The position numbers and the translations under genes are program-made. 64,000 bases of DNA, from NCBI GenBank assembly GCA_023053685.1, contig JALIGW010000059.1, forward strand, positions 1,302,001 through 1,366,000, read 5' to 3'. This document shows positions 1 through 12,400 of this stretch, piece after piece. Numbering within the stretch: the stretch's first letter is position 1; every line of letters starts with the position of its first letter. The notes below the pieces were generated by a model. That model did not search any database. It was not told the origin of the DNA and saw nothing but the letters and a program-made list of their open reading frames with translations. The DNA is from Diadophis punctatus similis (lineage: Eukaryota > Chordata > Lepidosauria > Squamata > Dipsadidae).

Positions 1-171
1 AAATGAAAAAGAAACACATACAGTATTCCTGTTCCCTAGGGTCTGGAAAGCCAAATTCTCACACCATTTTCAGATCCGAGCTTTCCCTGTTGAGTTAGCC
101 CAAGCCGTATCTCAGAATTTGCCTTGGGACTCAATTCAGCCAGAAAACTTCACTTTTGACACAGAGCTCAG
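1..171 (+). repeat. Ta monomer: 171 bp with 5-bp cagta insertion
   Basis: First of 14 copies. After aaacacata comes cagta, then ttcctgttccctagggtctgg, giving 171 bp. Ta is recognised by ttccctgttgagttagccc and by ttgccttgggactc in the second half. It is confined to 1-34.9 kb in this window. The start positions are in the summary. Confidence 0.93.
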
Positions 172-2664
172 AAATGAAAAAGAAACACATATCCATGTTC
201 CCCAGGGTATGGAAAACCGAATTCCCACACCATTTGCCGATCCGAGCATTCCCTGAGGAATTAGCCCAAGGCGTTTCTCAGAATTTGCCATAGAACTCAA
301 TTCAGCCCGAAAACCTCACTTTTGACATAGAGCTCAGAATTGAAAAACAAACACATATCCATGTTCCCCAGGGTGTGGAAAGCCAAATTACCACACCATT
401 TTCAGGTCCGAGTTTTCCCTGAGGAATTAGCCCAAGCCGTATCTCATAATTTGCTTTAGGACTCAATTATAACAGAAAACTTCACTTTTGACACAGAGCT
501 CAGAAATGAAAAAGAAACACATATTCGTGTTCTCCAGGGTCTGGAAAGCCGAATTCTGACACCATTTTCAGATCCGAGCTTTCCCTGAGTAGTTAGCCCA
601 AGGCGTATCATAGAATTTACTTTAAGACTCAATTCACCCCGATAACCTCACTGTTGACACAGAGCTCAGAAATGAAAAAGAAACACATATTCATGTTCCC
701 CAGGGTCTGGAAAGCCAAAATCTCACAAAATTTTCAGATCCAAGCATTCCCTGAGGAATTAGCCCAAGCCGTATCATAGAATTTACCTTACGACTCAATT
801 CAGCCCGAAAACCTCTCTTTTGACACAGAGCTCAGAAATCAAAAAGAAACACATATCCATGTTCCCCAGGGTATGGAAAGCCGAATTCCCACACCATTTG
901 CAGATCCGAGCTTTCCCTGAGAACTTAGCCCAAGGCGTTTCTCAGAATTTGCCATAGAACTCAATTCAGCCCGAAAACCTCACTTTTGACATAGAGCTCA
1001 GAAATGAAAAACAAACACATATCCATGTTCCCCAGGGTGTGGAAAGCCAAATTACCACACCATTTTCAGGTCCGAGTTTTCCCTGAGGAATTAGCCCAAG
1101 CCGTATCTCATAATTTGCCTTAGGACTCAATTATAACAGAAAACTTCACTTTTGACACAGAGCTCAGAAATGAAAAAGAAACACATATTCATGTTCTCCA
1201 GGGTCTGGAAAGCCGAATTCTGACACCATTTTCAGATCCGAGCTTTCCCTGAGGAGTTAGCCCAAGGCGTTTCTCAGAATTTGCCATAGAACTCAATTCA
1301 GCCCGAAAACCTCACTTTTGACACAGAGCTCAGAAATGAAAAAGAAACACATATTCCTGTTCCCTAGGGTTCGGAAAGCCAAATTTTCACACCATATTCA
1401 GATCCGAGCTTTCCCTGAGGAGTTAGCCCAAGGCGTATCATAGAATTTACTTTAAGACTCAATTCACCCCGAAAACCTCACTGTTGACACAGAGCTCAGA
1501 AATGAAAAAGAAACACAAATTCATGTTCCCTACACTCTGGAAAGAAAAATCTCACAAAATTTTCAGATCCAAGCATTCCCTGAGGAATTAGCCCAAGCCG
1601 TATCATAGAATTTACCTTACGACTCAATTCAGCCCAAAAACCTCACTTTTGACACAGAGCTCAGAAATGAAAAAGAAACATATATCCATGTTCCCCAGGG
1701 TATGGAAAAGCAAATTCCCACACCATTTTCAGATCCGAGCAATCCCTGAGGAATTAGCCCAAGCCGTATCATAGAATTTACCTTACGACTCAATTCAGCC
1801 CGAAAACCTCACTTTTGACACAGAGCTCAGAAATGAAAAAGAAACACATACAGTATTCCTGTTCCCTAGGGTCTGGAAAGCCAAATTCTCACACCATTTT
1901 CAGATCCGAGCTTTCTCTGTTGAGTTAGCCCAAGCCGTATCTCAGAATTTGCCTTGGGACTCAATTCAGCCAGAAAACTTCACTTTTGACACAGAGCTCA
2001 GAAATGAAAAAGAAACACATATCCATGTTCCCCAGGGTATGGAAAACCGAATTCCCACACCATTTGCCGATCCGAGCATTCCCTGAGGAATTAGCCCAAG
2101 GCGTTTCTCAGAATTTGCCATAGAACTCAATTCAGCCCGAAAACTTCACTTTTGACAAAGAGCTCAGAAATAAAAAAGAAACACATATTCATGTTCCCCA
2201 GGGTCTGGAAAGCCAAATTCTCACACCATTTTCAGATCCGAGCTTTCCCTGAGGAGTTAGCCAAAGGCCTATCTCAGAATTTGCCATAGAAATCAATTCA
2301 GCCAGAAACTTCACTTTTGACACAGAGCTCAGAAATGAAAAAGAAACACATATCCATGTTCCCCAGGGTGTGGAAAGCCAAATTACCACACTATTTTCAG
2401 GTCCTAGTTTTCCCTGAGGAATTAGCCAAAGCCGTATCTCATAATTTGCCTTAGGACTCAATTCAGCCAGAAAACTTCACTCTTGACACAGACCTCAGAA
2501 ATGAAAAAGAAATACATATTCATGTTCCCTACGGTCGGGAAAGACAAATTTTCACACCATTTTCAGATCCGAGCATTCCCTGAGGAATTAGCCCAAGCCG
2601 TATCATAGAATTTACCTTACGACTCAATTCAGCCCGAAAACCTCACTATTGACACAGAGCTCAG

Positions 2665-3670
2665 AAATGAAAAAGAAACACATATCCATGTTCCCCAGGG
2701 TATGGAAAACCGAATTCCCACACCATTTGCCGATCCGAGCATTCCCTGAGGAATTAGCCCAAGCCGTATCATAGAATTTACCTTACGACTCAATTCAGCC
2801 CGAAAACCTCACTTTTGACACAGAGCTCAGAAATGAAAAAGAAACACATATCCATGTTCCCCAGTGTATGGAAAACCGAATTCCCACACCATTTGCAGAT
2901 CCGAGCATTCCCTGATGAATTAGCCCAAGCCGTATCATAGAATTTACCTTACGACTCAATTCAGCCCGAAAACCTCACTTTTGACACAGAGCTCAGAAAT
3001 GAAAAAGAAACACATACAGTATTCCTGTTCCCTAGGGTCTGGAAAGCCAAATTCTCACACCATTTTCAGATCCGAGCTTTCCCTGTTGAGTTAGCCCAAG
3101 CCGTATCTCAGAATTTGCCTTGGGACTCAATTCAGCCCGAAAACCTCTCTTTTGACACAGAGCTCAGAAATGAAAAAGAAACACATATCCATGTTCCCCA
3201 GGGTATGGAAAACCGAATTCCCACACCATTTGCCGATCCGAGCATTCCCTGAGGAATTAGCCCAAGCCGTATCATAGAATTTACCTTACGACTCAATTCA
3301 GCCCGAAAACCTCACTTTTGACACAGAGCTCAGAAATGAAAAAGAAACACATATCCATGTTCCCCAGTGTATGGAAAACCGAAGTCCCACACCATTTGCA
3401 GATCCGAGCATTCCCTGATGAATTAGCCCAAGCCGTATCATAGAATTTACCTTACGACTCAATTCAGCCCGAAAACCTCACTTTTGACACAGAGCTCAGA
3501 AATGAAAAAGAAACACATACAGTATTCCTGTTCCCTAGGGTCTGGAAAGCCAAATTCTCACACCATTTTCAGATCCGAGCTTTCCCTGTTGAGTTAGCCC
3601 AAGCCGTATCTCAGAATTTGCCTTGGGACTCAATTCAGCCCGAAAACCTCTCTTTTGACACAGAGCTCAG
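2665..3670 (+). repeat. 503-bp (3-monomer) tandem duplication
   Basis: The two units are 2665-3167 and 3168-3670. Each holds a monomer ending in gaggaatt, then a monomer with the rare cccagtgtatgg variant, then a 171-bp Ta monomer. The equivalent place near 8 kb has a single unit carrying the same rare variant. The second unit has a private base change near 3372 (gaagtccc against gaattccc), so the copies are distinguishable. Confidence 0.88.
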
Positions 3671-4831
3671 AAATCAAAAAGAAACACATATCCATGTTCC
3701 CCAGGGTATGGAAAGCCGAATTCCCACACCATTTGCAGATCCGAGCTTTCCCTGAGAACTTAGCCCAAGGCGTTTCTCAGAATTTGCCATAGAACTCAAT
3801 TCAGCCCGAAAACCTCACTTTTGACATAGAGCTCAGAAATGAAAAACAAACACATATCCATGTTCCCCAGGGTGTGGAAAGCCAAATTACCACACCATTT
3901 TCAGGTCCGAGTTTTCCCTGAGGAATTAGCCCAAGCCGTATCTCATAATTTGCCTTAGGACTCAATTATAACAGAAAACTTCACTTTTGACACAGAGCTC
4001 AGAAATGAAAAAGAAACACATATTCATGTTCTCCAGGGTCTGGAAAGCCGAATTCTGACACCATTTTCAGATCCGAGCTTTCCCTGAGGAGTTAGCCCAA
4101 GGCGTTTCTCAGAATTTGCCATAGAACTCAATTCAGCCCGAAAACCTCACTTTTGACACAGAGCTCAGAAATGAAAAAGAAACACATATTCCTGTTCCCT
4201 AGGGTTCGGAAAGCCAAATTTTCACACCATATTCAGATCCGAGCTTTCCCTGAGGAGTTAGCCCAAGGCGTATCATAGAATTTACTTTAAGACTCAATTC
4301 ACCCCGAAAACCTCACTGTTGACACAGAGCTCAGAAATGAAAAAGAAACACAAATTCATGTTCCCTACACTCTGGAAAGAAAAATCTCACAAAATTTTCA
4401 GATCCAAGCATTCCCTGAGGAATTAGCCCAAGCCGTATCATAGAATTTACCTTACGACTCAATTCAGCCCAAAAACCTCACTTTTGACACAGAGCTCAGA
4501 AATGAAAAAGAAACATATATCCATGTTCCCCAGGGTATGGAAAAGCAAATTCCCACACCATTTTCAGATCCGAGCAATCCCTGAGGAATTAGCCCAAGCC
4601 GTATCATAGAATTTACCTTACGACTCAATTCAGCCCGAAAACCTCACTTTTGACACAGAGCTCAGAAATGAAAAAGAAACACATATCCATGTTCCCCAGG
4701 GTATGGAAAACCGAATTCCCACACCATTTGCAGATCCGAGCATTCCCTGATGAATTAGCCCAAGCCGTATCATAGAATTTACCTTACGACTCAATTCAGC
4801 CCGAAAACCTCACTTTTGACACAGAGCTCAG

Positions 4832-7800
4832 AAATGAAAAAGAAACACATACAGTATTCCTGTTCCCTAGGGTCTGGAAAGCCAAATTCTCACACCATTT
4901 TCAGATCCGAGCTTTCCCTGTTGAGTTAGCCCAAGCCGTATCTCAGAATTTGCCTTGGGACTCAATTCAGCCAGAAAACTTCACTTTTGACACAGAGCTC
5001 AGAAATGAAAAAGAAACACATATCCATGTTCCCCAGGGTATGGAAAACCGAATTCCCACACCATTTGCCGATCCGAGCATTCCCTGAGGAATTAGCCCAA
5101 GGCGTTTCTCAGAATTTGCCAAAGAACTCAATTCAGCCCGAAAACCTCACTTTTGACATAGAGCTCAGAATTGAAAAACAAACACATATCCATGTTCCCC
5201 AGGGTGTGGAAAGCCAAATTACCACACCATTTTCAGGTCCGAGTTTTCCCTGAGGAATTAGCCCAAGCCGTATCTCATAATTTGCCTTAGGACTCAATTA
5301 TAACAGAAAACTTCACTTTTGACACAGAGCTCAGAAATGAAAAAGAAACACAAATTCATGTTCCCTAGACTCTGGAAAGAAAAATCTCACACAATTTTTA
5401 GATCCGAACTTTCCCTGACGAGTTAGCCCAAGCCTTATCATAGAATTTGCCTTAGAACTCAATTCAGCCAGAAAACTTCCCTTTTGACACAGAGCTCAGA
5501 AATCAAAAAGAAACACATATCCATGTTCCCCAGGGTATGGAAAGCCGAATTCCCACACCATTTGCAGATCCGAGCTTTCTCTGAGGACTTAGCTCAAGGC
5601 GTTTCTCAGAATTTGCCATAGAACTCAATTCAGCCCGAAAACCTCACTTTTGGCATAGAGCTCAGAAATGAAAAACAAACACATATCCATGTTCCCCAGG
5701 GTGTGGAAAGCCAAATTACCACACTATTTGCAGATCCGAGCTTTCCCTGAGGACTTAGCCCAAGGCGTTTCTCAGAATTTGCCATAGAACTCAATTCAGC
5801 CCAAAAACCTCACTTTTGACACAGAGCTCAGAAATGAAAAAGAAACACATATCCATGTTCCCCAGGGTATGGAAAAGCAAATTCCCACACCATTTTCAGA
5901 TCCAAGCATTCCCTGAGGAATTAGCCCAAGCCGTATCTCATAAATTGCCTTAGAATTCAATTCAACCAGAAAAGTTCACTTTTGACACAGAGCTCAGAAA
6001 TGAAAAAGAAACACATATTCATGTTCCCCAGGGTCTGGAAAGCCAAAATCTCACAAAATTTTCAGATCCAAGCATTCCCTGAGGACTTAGCCCAAGGCGT
6101 TTCTCAGAATTTGCCATAGAACTCAATTCAGCCCGAAAACCTCACTTTTGACATAGAGCTCAGAAATGAAAAACAAACACATATCCATGTTCCCCAGGGT
6201 GTGGAAAGCCAAATTACCACACCATTTTCAGGTCCGAGTTTTCCCTGAGGAATTAGCCCAAGCCGTATCTCATAATTTGCCTTAGGACTCAATTATAACA
6301 GAAAACTTCACTTTTGACACAGAGCTCAGAAATGAAAAAGAAACACATATTCGTGTTCTCCAGGGTCTGGAAAGCCGAATTCTGACACCATTTTCAGATC
6401 CGAGCTTTCCCTGAGGAGTTAGCCCAAGGCGTATCATAGAATTTACTTTAAGACTCAATTCACCCCGATAACCTCACTGTTGACACAGAGCTCAGAAATG
6501 AAAAAGAAACACATATTCATGTTCCCCAGGGTCTGGAAAGCCAAAATCTCACAAAATTTTCAGATCCAAGCATTCCCTGAGGAATTAGCCCAAGCCGTAT
6601 CATAGAATTTACCTTACGACTCAATTCAGCCCGAAAACCTCTCTTTTGACACAGAGCTCAGAAATCAAAAAGAAACACATATCCATGTTCCCCAGGGTAT
6701 GGAAAGCCGAATTCCCACACCATTTTCAGATCCGAGCAATCCCTGAGGAATTAGCCCAAGCCGTATCATAGAATTTACCTTACGACTCAATTCAGCCCGA
6801 AAACCTCACTTTTGACACAGAGCTCAGAAATGAAAAAGAAACACATATCCATGTTCCCCAGGGTATGGAAAACCGAATTCCCACACCATTTGCAGATCCG
6901 AGCATTCCCTGATGAATTAGCCCAAGCCGTATCATAGAATTTACCTTACGACTCAATTCAGCCCGAAAACCTCACTTTTGACACAGAGCTCAGAAATGAA
7001 AAAGAAACACATACAGTATTCCTGTTCCCTAGGGTCTGGAAAGCCAAATTCTCACACCATTTTCAGATCCGAGCTTTCCCTGTTGAGTTAGCCCAAGCCG
7101 TATCTCAGAATTTGCCTTGGGACTCAATTCAGCCAGAAAACTTCACTTTTGACACAGAGCTCAGAAATGAAAAAGAAACACATATCCATGTTCCCCAGGG
7201 TATGGAAAACCGAATTCCCACACCATTTGCCGATCCGAGCATTCCCTGAGGAATTAGCCCAAGGCGTTTCTCAGAATTTGCCATAGAACTCAATTCAGCC
7301 CGAAAACTTCACTTTTGACAAAGAGCTCAGAAATAAAAAAGAAACACATATTCATGTTCCCCAGGGTCTGGAAAGCCAAATTCTCACACCATTTTCAGAT
7401 CCGAGCTTTCCCTGAGGAGTTAGCCAAAGGCCTATCTCAGAATTTGCCATAGAAATCAATTCAGCCAGAAACTTCACTTTTGACACAGAGCTCAGAAATG
7501 AAAAAGAAACACATATCCATGTTCCCCAGGGTGTGGAAAGCCAAATTACCACACTATTTTCAGGTCCTAGTTTTCCCTGAGGAATTAGCCAAAGCCGTAT
7601 CTCATAATTTGCCTTAGGACTCAATTCAGCCAGAAAACTTCACTCTTGACACAGACCTCAGAAATGAAAAAGAAATACATATTCATGTTCCCTACGGTCG
7701 GGAAAGACAAATTTTCACACCATTTTCAGATCCGAGCATTCCCTGAGGAATTAGCCCAAGCCGTATCATAGAATTTACCTTACGACTCAATTCAGCCCGA

Positions 7801-9491
7801 AAACCTCACTATTGACACAGAGCTCAGAAATGAAAAAGAAACACATATCCATGTTCCCCAGGGTATGGAAAACCGAATTCCCACACCATTTGCCGATCCG
7901 AGCATTCCCTGAGGAATTAGCCCAAGCCGTATCATAGAATTTACCTTACGACTCAATTCAGCCCGAAAACCTCACTTTTGACACAGAGCTCAGAAATGAA
8001 AAAGAAACACATATCCATGTTCCCCAGTGTATGGAAAACCGAATTCCCACACCATTTGCAGATCCGAGCATTCCCTGATGAATTAGCCCAAGCCGTATCA
8101 TAGAATTTACCTTACGACTCAATTCAGCCCGAAAACCTCACTTTTGACACAGAGCTCAGAAATGAAAAAGAAACACATACAGTATTCCTGTTCCCTAGGG
8201 TCTGGAAAGCCAAATTCTCACACCATTTTCAGATCCGAGCTTTCCCTGTTGAGTTAGCCCAAGCCGTATCTCAGAATTTGCCTTGGGACTCAATTCAGCC
8301 CGAAAACCTCTCTTTTGACACAGAGCTCAGAAATCAAAAAGAAACACATATCCATGTTCCCCAGGGTATGGAAAGCCGAATTCCCACACCATTTGCAGAT
8401 CCGAGCTTTCCCTGAGAACTTAGCCCAAGGCGTTTCTCAGAATTTGCCATAGAACTCAATTCAGCCCGAAAACCTCACTTTTGACATAGAGCTCAGAAAT
8501 GAAAAACAAACACATATCCATGTTCCCCAGGGTGTGGAAAGCCAAATTACCACACCATTTTCAGGTCCGAGTTTTCCCTGAGGAATTAGCCCAAGCCGTA
8601 TCTCATAATTTGCCTTAGGACTCAATTATAACAGAAAACTTCACTTTTGACACAGAGCTCAGAAATGAAAAAGAAACACATATTCATGTTCTCCAGGGTC
8701 TGGAAAGCCGAATTCTGACACCATTTTCAGATCCGAGCTTTCCCTGAGGAGTTAGCCCAAGGCGTTTCTCAGAATTTGCCATAGAACTCAATTCAGCCCG
8801 AAAACCTCACTTTTGACACAGAGCTCAGAAATGAAAAAGAAACACATATTCCTGTTCCCTAGGGTTCGGAAAGCCAAATTTTCACACCATATTCAGATCC
8901 GAGCTTTCCCTGAGGAGTTAGCCCAAGGCGTATCATAGAATTTACTTTAAGACTCAATTCACCCCGAAAACCTCACTGTTGACACAGAGCTCAGAAATGA
9001 AAAAGAAACACAAATTCATGTTCCCTACACTCTGGAAAGAAAAATCTCACAAAATTTTCAGATCCAAGCATTCCCTGAGGAATTAGCCCAAGCCGTATCA
9101 TAGAATTTACCTTACGACTCAATTCAGCCCAAAAACCTCACTTTTGACACAGAGCTCAGAAATGAAAAAGAAACATATATCCATGTTCCCCAGGGTATGG
9201 AAAAGCAAATTCCCACACCATTTTCAGATCCGAGCAATCCCTGAGGAATTAGCCCAAGCCGTATCATAGAATTTACCTTACGACTCAATTCAGCCCGAAA
9301 ACCTCACTTTTGACACAGAGCTCAGAAATGAAAAAGAAACACATATCCATGTTCCCCAGGGTATGGAAAACCGAATTCCCACACCATTTGCAGATCCGAG
9401 CATTCCCTGATGAATTAGCCCAAGCCGTATCATAGAATTTACCTTACGACTCAATTCAGCCCGAAAACCTCACTTTTGACACAGAGCTCAG
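4832..9491 (+). repeat. Array interval 2, 4660 bp (28 monomers)
   Basis: Ta monomers start at 4832, 6994 and 8160. The first part is repeated at a shift of 4660 in interval 3: for example the diverged 165-bp monomer at 5335 recurs at 9995, and the tattcgtgttctcc monomer at 6330 recurs at 10990. A hybrid monomer at 6662 joins the front of one type (as at 836) to the back of another (as at 1665), so four monomers are missing relative to the first interval. Confidence 0.9.
5335..5499 (+). repeat. Diverged 165-bp monomer type
   Basis: Representative of a type seen about 25 times. It reads caaattcatgttccctag, then actctggaaagaaaaatctc, then caatttttagatccgaac and ccctgacgagtt. It is the most distinct common type, with about a dozen differences from the consensus. 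It recurs for example at 9995, near 15815, 21475, 22795, 28443, 31263, 47200 and 63625. A related type, with ccctacactctgg and an ordinary back half, occurs near 1500, 4335, 8995, 11986 and 25785. Confidence 0.85.
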
Positions 9492-12400
9492 AAATGAAAA
9501 AGAAACACATACAGTATTCCTGTTCCCTAGGGTCTGGAAAGCCAAATTCTCACACCATTTTCAGATCCGAGCTTTCCCTGTTGAGTTAGCCCAAGCCGTA
9601 TCTCAGAATTTGCCTTGGGACTCAATTCAGCCAGAAAACTTCACTTTTGACACAGAGCTCAGAAATGAAAAAGAAACACATATCCATGTTCCCCAGGGTA
9701 TGGAAAACCGAATTCCCACACCATTTGCCGATCCGAGCATTCCCTGAGGAATTAGCCCAAGGCGTTTCTCAGAATTTGCCATAGAACTCAATTCAGCCCG
9801 AAAACCTCACTTTTGACATAGAGCTCAGAATTGAAAAACAAACACATATCCATGTTCCCCAGGGTGTGGAAAGCCAAATTACCACACCATTTTCAGGTCC
9901 GAGTTTTCCCTGAGGAATTAGCCCAAGCCGTATCTCATAATTTGCCTTAGGACTCAATTATAACAGAAAACTTCACTTTTGACACAGAGCTCAGAAATGA
10001 AAAAGAAACACAAATTCATGTTCCCTAGACTCTGGAAAGAAAAATCTCACACAATTTTTAGATCCGAACTTTCCCTGACGAGTTAGCCCAAGCCTTATCA
10101 TAGAATTTGCCTTAGAACTCAATTCAGCCAGAAAACTTCCCTTTTGACACAGAGCTCAGAAATCAAAAAGAAACACATATCCATGTTCCCCAGGGTATGG
10201 AAAGCCGAATTCCCACACCATTTGCAGATCCGAGCTTTCTCTGAGGACTTAGCTCAAGGCGTTTCTCAGAATTTGCCATAGAACTCAATTCAGCCCGAAA
10301 ACCTCACTTTTGGCATAGAGCTCAGAAATGAAAAACAAACACATATCCATGTTCCCCAGGGTGTGGAAAGCCAAATTACCACACTATTTGCAGATCCGAG
10401 CTTTCCCTGAGGACTTAGCCCAAGGCGTTTCTCAGAATTTGCCATAGAACTCAATTCAGCCCAAAAACCTCACTTTTGACACAGAGCTCAGAAATGAAAA
10501 AGAAACACATATCCATGTTCCCCAGGGTATGGAAAAGCAAATTCCCACACCATTTTCAGATCCAAGCATTCCCTGAGGAATTAGCCCAAGCCGTATCTCA
10601 TAAATTGCCTTAGAATTCAATTCAACCAGAAAAGTTCACTTTTGACACAGAGCTCAGAAATGAAAAAGAAACACATATTCATGTTCCCCAGGGTCTGGAA
10701 AGCCAAAATCTCACAAAATTTTCAGATCCAAGCATTCCCTGAGGACTTAGCCCAAGGCGTTTCTCAGAATTTGCCATAGAACTCAATTCAGCCCGAAAAC
10801 CTCACTTTTGACATAGAGCTCAGAAATGAAAAACAAACACATATCCATGTTCCCCAGGGTGTGGAAAGCCAAATTACCACACCATTTTCAGGTCCGAGTT
10901 TTCCCTGAGGAATTAGCCCAAGCCGTATCTCATAATTTGCCTTAGGACTCAATTATAACAGAAAACTTCACTTTTGACACAGAGCTCAGAAATGAAAAAG
11001 AAACACATATTCGTGTTCTCCAGGGTCTGGAAAGCCGAATTCTGACACCATTTTCAGATCCGAGCTTTCCCTGAGGAGTTAGCCCAAGGCGTATCATAGA
11101 ATTTACTTTAAGACTCAATTCACCCCGATAACCTCACTGTTGACACAGAGCTCAGAAATGAAAAAGAAACACATATTCATGTTCCCCAGGGTCTGGAAAG
11201 CGAAAATCTCACAAAATTTTCAGATCCAAGCATTCCCTTAGGAATTAGCCCAAGCCGTATCATAGAATTTACCTTACGACTCAATTCAGCCCGAAAACCT
11301 CTCTTTTGACACAGAGCTCAGAAATCAAAAAGAAACACATATCCATGTTCCCCAGGGTATGGAAAGCCGAATTCCCACACCATTTGCAGATCCGAGCTTT
11401 CCCTGAGAACTTAGCCCAAGGCGTTTCTCAGAATTTGCCATAGAACTCAATTCAGCCCGAAAACCTCACTTTTGACATAGAGCTCAGAAATGAAAAACAA
11501 ACACATATCCATGTTCCCCAGGGTGTGGAAAGCCAAATTACCACACCATTTTCAGGTCCGAGTTTTCCCTGAGGAATTAGCCCAAGCCGTATCTCATAAT
11601 TTGCCTTAGGACTCAATTATAACAGAAAACTTCACTTTTGACACAGAGCTCAGAAATGAAAAAGAAACACATATTCATGTTCTCCAGGGTCTGGAAAGCC
11701 GAATTCTGACACCATTTTCAGATCCGAGCTTTCCCTGAGGAGTTAGCCCAAGGCGTTTCTCAGAATTTGCCATAGAACTCAATTCAGCCCGAAAACCTCA
11801 CTTTTGACACAGAGCTCAGAAATGAAAAAGAAACACATATTCCTGTTCCCTAGGGTTCGGAAAGCCAAATTTTCACACCATATTCAGATCCGAGCTTTCC
11901 CTGAGGAGTTAGCCCAAGGCGTATCATAGAATTTACTTTAAGACTCAATTCACCCCGAAAACCTCACTGTTGACACAGAGCTCAGAAATGAAAAAGAAAC
12001 ACAAATTCATGTTCCCTACACTCTGGAAAGAAAAATCTCACAAAATTTTCAGATCCAAGCATTCCCTGAGGAATTAGCCCAAGCCGTATCATAGAATTTA
12101 CCTTACGACTCAATTCAGCCCAAAAACCTCACTTTTGACACAGAGCTCAGAAATGAAAAAGAAACATATATCCATGTTCCCCAGGGTATGGAAAAGCAAA
12201 TTCCCACACCATTTTCAGATCCGAGCAATCCCTGAGGAATTAGCCCAAGCCGTATCATAGAATTTACCTTACGACTCAATTCAGCCCGAAAACCTCACTT
12301 TTGACACAGAGCTCAGAAATGAAAAAGAAACACATATCCATGTTCCCCAGGGTATGGAAAACCGAATTCCCACACCATTTGCAGATCCGAGCATTCCCTG

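Larger units (their letters stand above)
1..4831 (+). repeat. Array interval 1 (29 monomers)
   Basis: This runs from the window edge to the Ta monomer at 4832 and holds Ta monomers at 1, 1831, 2997 and 3500. It is related to the next interval but rearranged. The stretch 1-503 matches 4832 onward, 504-835 matches 6330-6661 (shift 5826), and 1831-3167 matches 6994 onward (shift 5163). The stretch 3671-4831 matches 8331-9491 (shift 4660). The shift changes are whole monomers. The interval lacks six monomers near 503 that the second interval has, and gains three at 2665-3670. Confidence 0.9.

Noticed and set aside
1355..1375. Telomere-like ccctaggg motif
   Set aside because: It is a single palindromic octamer per monomer, not tandem TTAGGG or TTTAGGG units.
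2189..2461. Minus-strand open frames of 82-90 codons here and at equivalent places (7352, 12841, 14007, 15348, 19827, 21002, 26637, 27978, 35106, 36447, 38607, 41265, 52144)
   Set aside because: All lie wholly within satellite monomers and recur only because the DNA is copied. They have no domain, no unique sequence and no gene-like context.
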